A DNA stretch of 5,184 nucleotides from Helicobacter sp. (GTDB lineage: Bacteria; Campylobacterota; Campylobacteria; Campylobacterales; Helicobacteraceae): positions 1 to 5,184 of the forward strand of contig JAAVGZ010000017.1 of the NCBI GenBank assembly GCA_014799985.1, written 5' to 3'. This document shows, in pieces, positions 5,106 through 5,184 of the stretch. The translations under genes and the position numbers were made by a program. The stretch's first letter is position 1. Every line of letters begins with the position of its first letter. The notes below the pieces were generated by a model. It saw nothing but the letters and a program-made list of their open reading frames with translations. It was not told the origin of the DNA and ran no database searches.

Positions 5106-5156
5106 CCACAGCGCACACGTCTATGTTCTCATATTAACATAGACGAAGCGCTGTGG
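5106..5156. repeat. Long two-stem hairpin at right edge
   Basis: CCACAGCGC (5106-5114) pairs with GCGCTGTGG (5148-5156) and CGTCTATGTT (5118-5127) pairs with AACATAGACG (5136-5145), giving 19 perfect base pairs with a small 3/2 internal loop and an 8-base loop. It starts 11 bases beyond the core repeat. No T-run follows on either strand, so it is not a standard terminator. The gene it might serve would lie outside the window. Confidence 0.75.
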
Positions 5157-5184
5157 AGCATGACATAATCCGTGCGGAGCACAA

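Noticed and set aside
1..5184. Composite transposon or genomic island bounded by inverted repeats
   Set aside because: There is no transposase or integrase gene, the cargo includes essential prfB, and codon use appears even across the six genes.

Overview
The window looks like chromosome from a member of the Campylobacterota, most likely the Helicobacter group. The evidence is a flagellar L-ring gene (flgH) directly joined to a pseudaminic-acid cytidylyltransferase gene (pseF), an arrangement I know from H. pylori (HP0325/HP0326), plus a sigma-54 promoter of the TTGGAA-N6-TTGCTT kind used for flagellar genes in Helicobacter and Campylobacter. Base composition by eye is near half G+C, high for that group, so I do not name a species.

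Layout: positions 1-417 hold no gene, only a mosaic of palindromic repeats. Three genes then run on the minus strand, reading right to left: flgH (2514-1792), pseF (1792-1106, sharing one base with flgH) and yedF (1035-418). A 65-bp divergent promoter region (2515-2579) separates them from three plus-strand genes packed with gaps of 3 and 6 bases: yqeY (2580-3041), prfB (3045-4142, TTG start) and mlaF (4149-4904). Positions 4905-5184 are again repeats and hairpins with no gene.

Functions: flgH and pseF both serve the flagellum (L ring; CMP-activated pseudaminic acid for flagellin glycosylation). yedF, a two-domain TusA-like plus DsrE-like protein of sulfur/selenium metabolism, has its own likely promoter and 5' hairpin. 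The plus-strand operon combines a GatB/YqeY-domain protein, release factor 2 and the ATPase of a phospholipid (Mla-type) transporter; none of its usual Mla partners is in the window.

The genes are ordinary. The unusual part is the flanks. Left 3-101 plus 201-279 and right 5095-4917 are the same composite repeat in opposite orientation, so the six genes sit between inverted copies. Its core has a hairpin whose two arms differ between copies while staying paired, and a third locus (330-347) matches the core exactly with 81 bp missing, as an empty site matches a filled one. Other points are overlapping sigma-54 and sigma-70 promoters between flgH and yqeY and a strong excess of the pentamer GATTC/GAATC in prfB. 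I found no CRISPR, tRNA, rRNA, transposase or phage gene.
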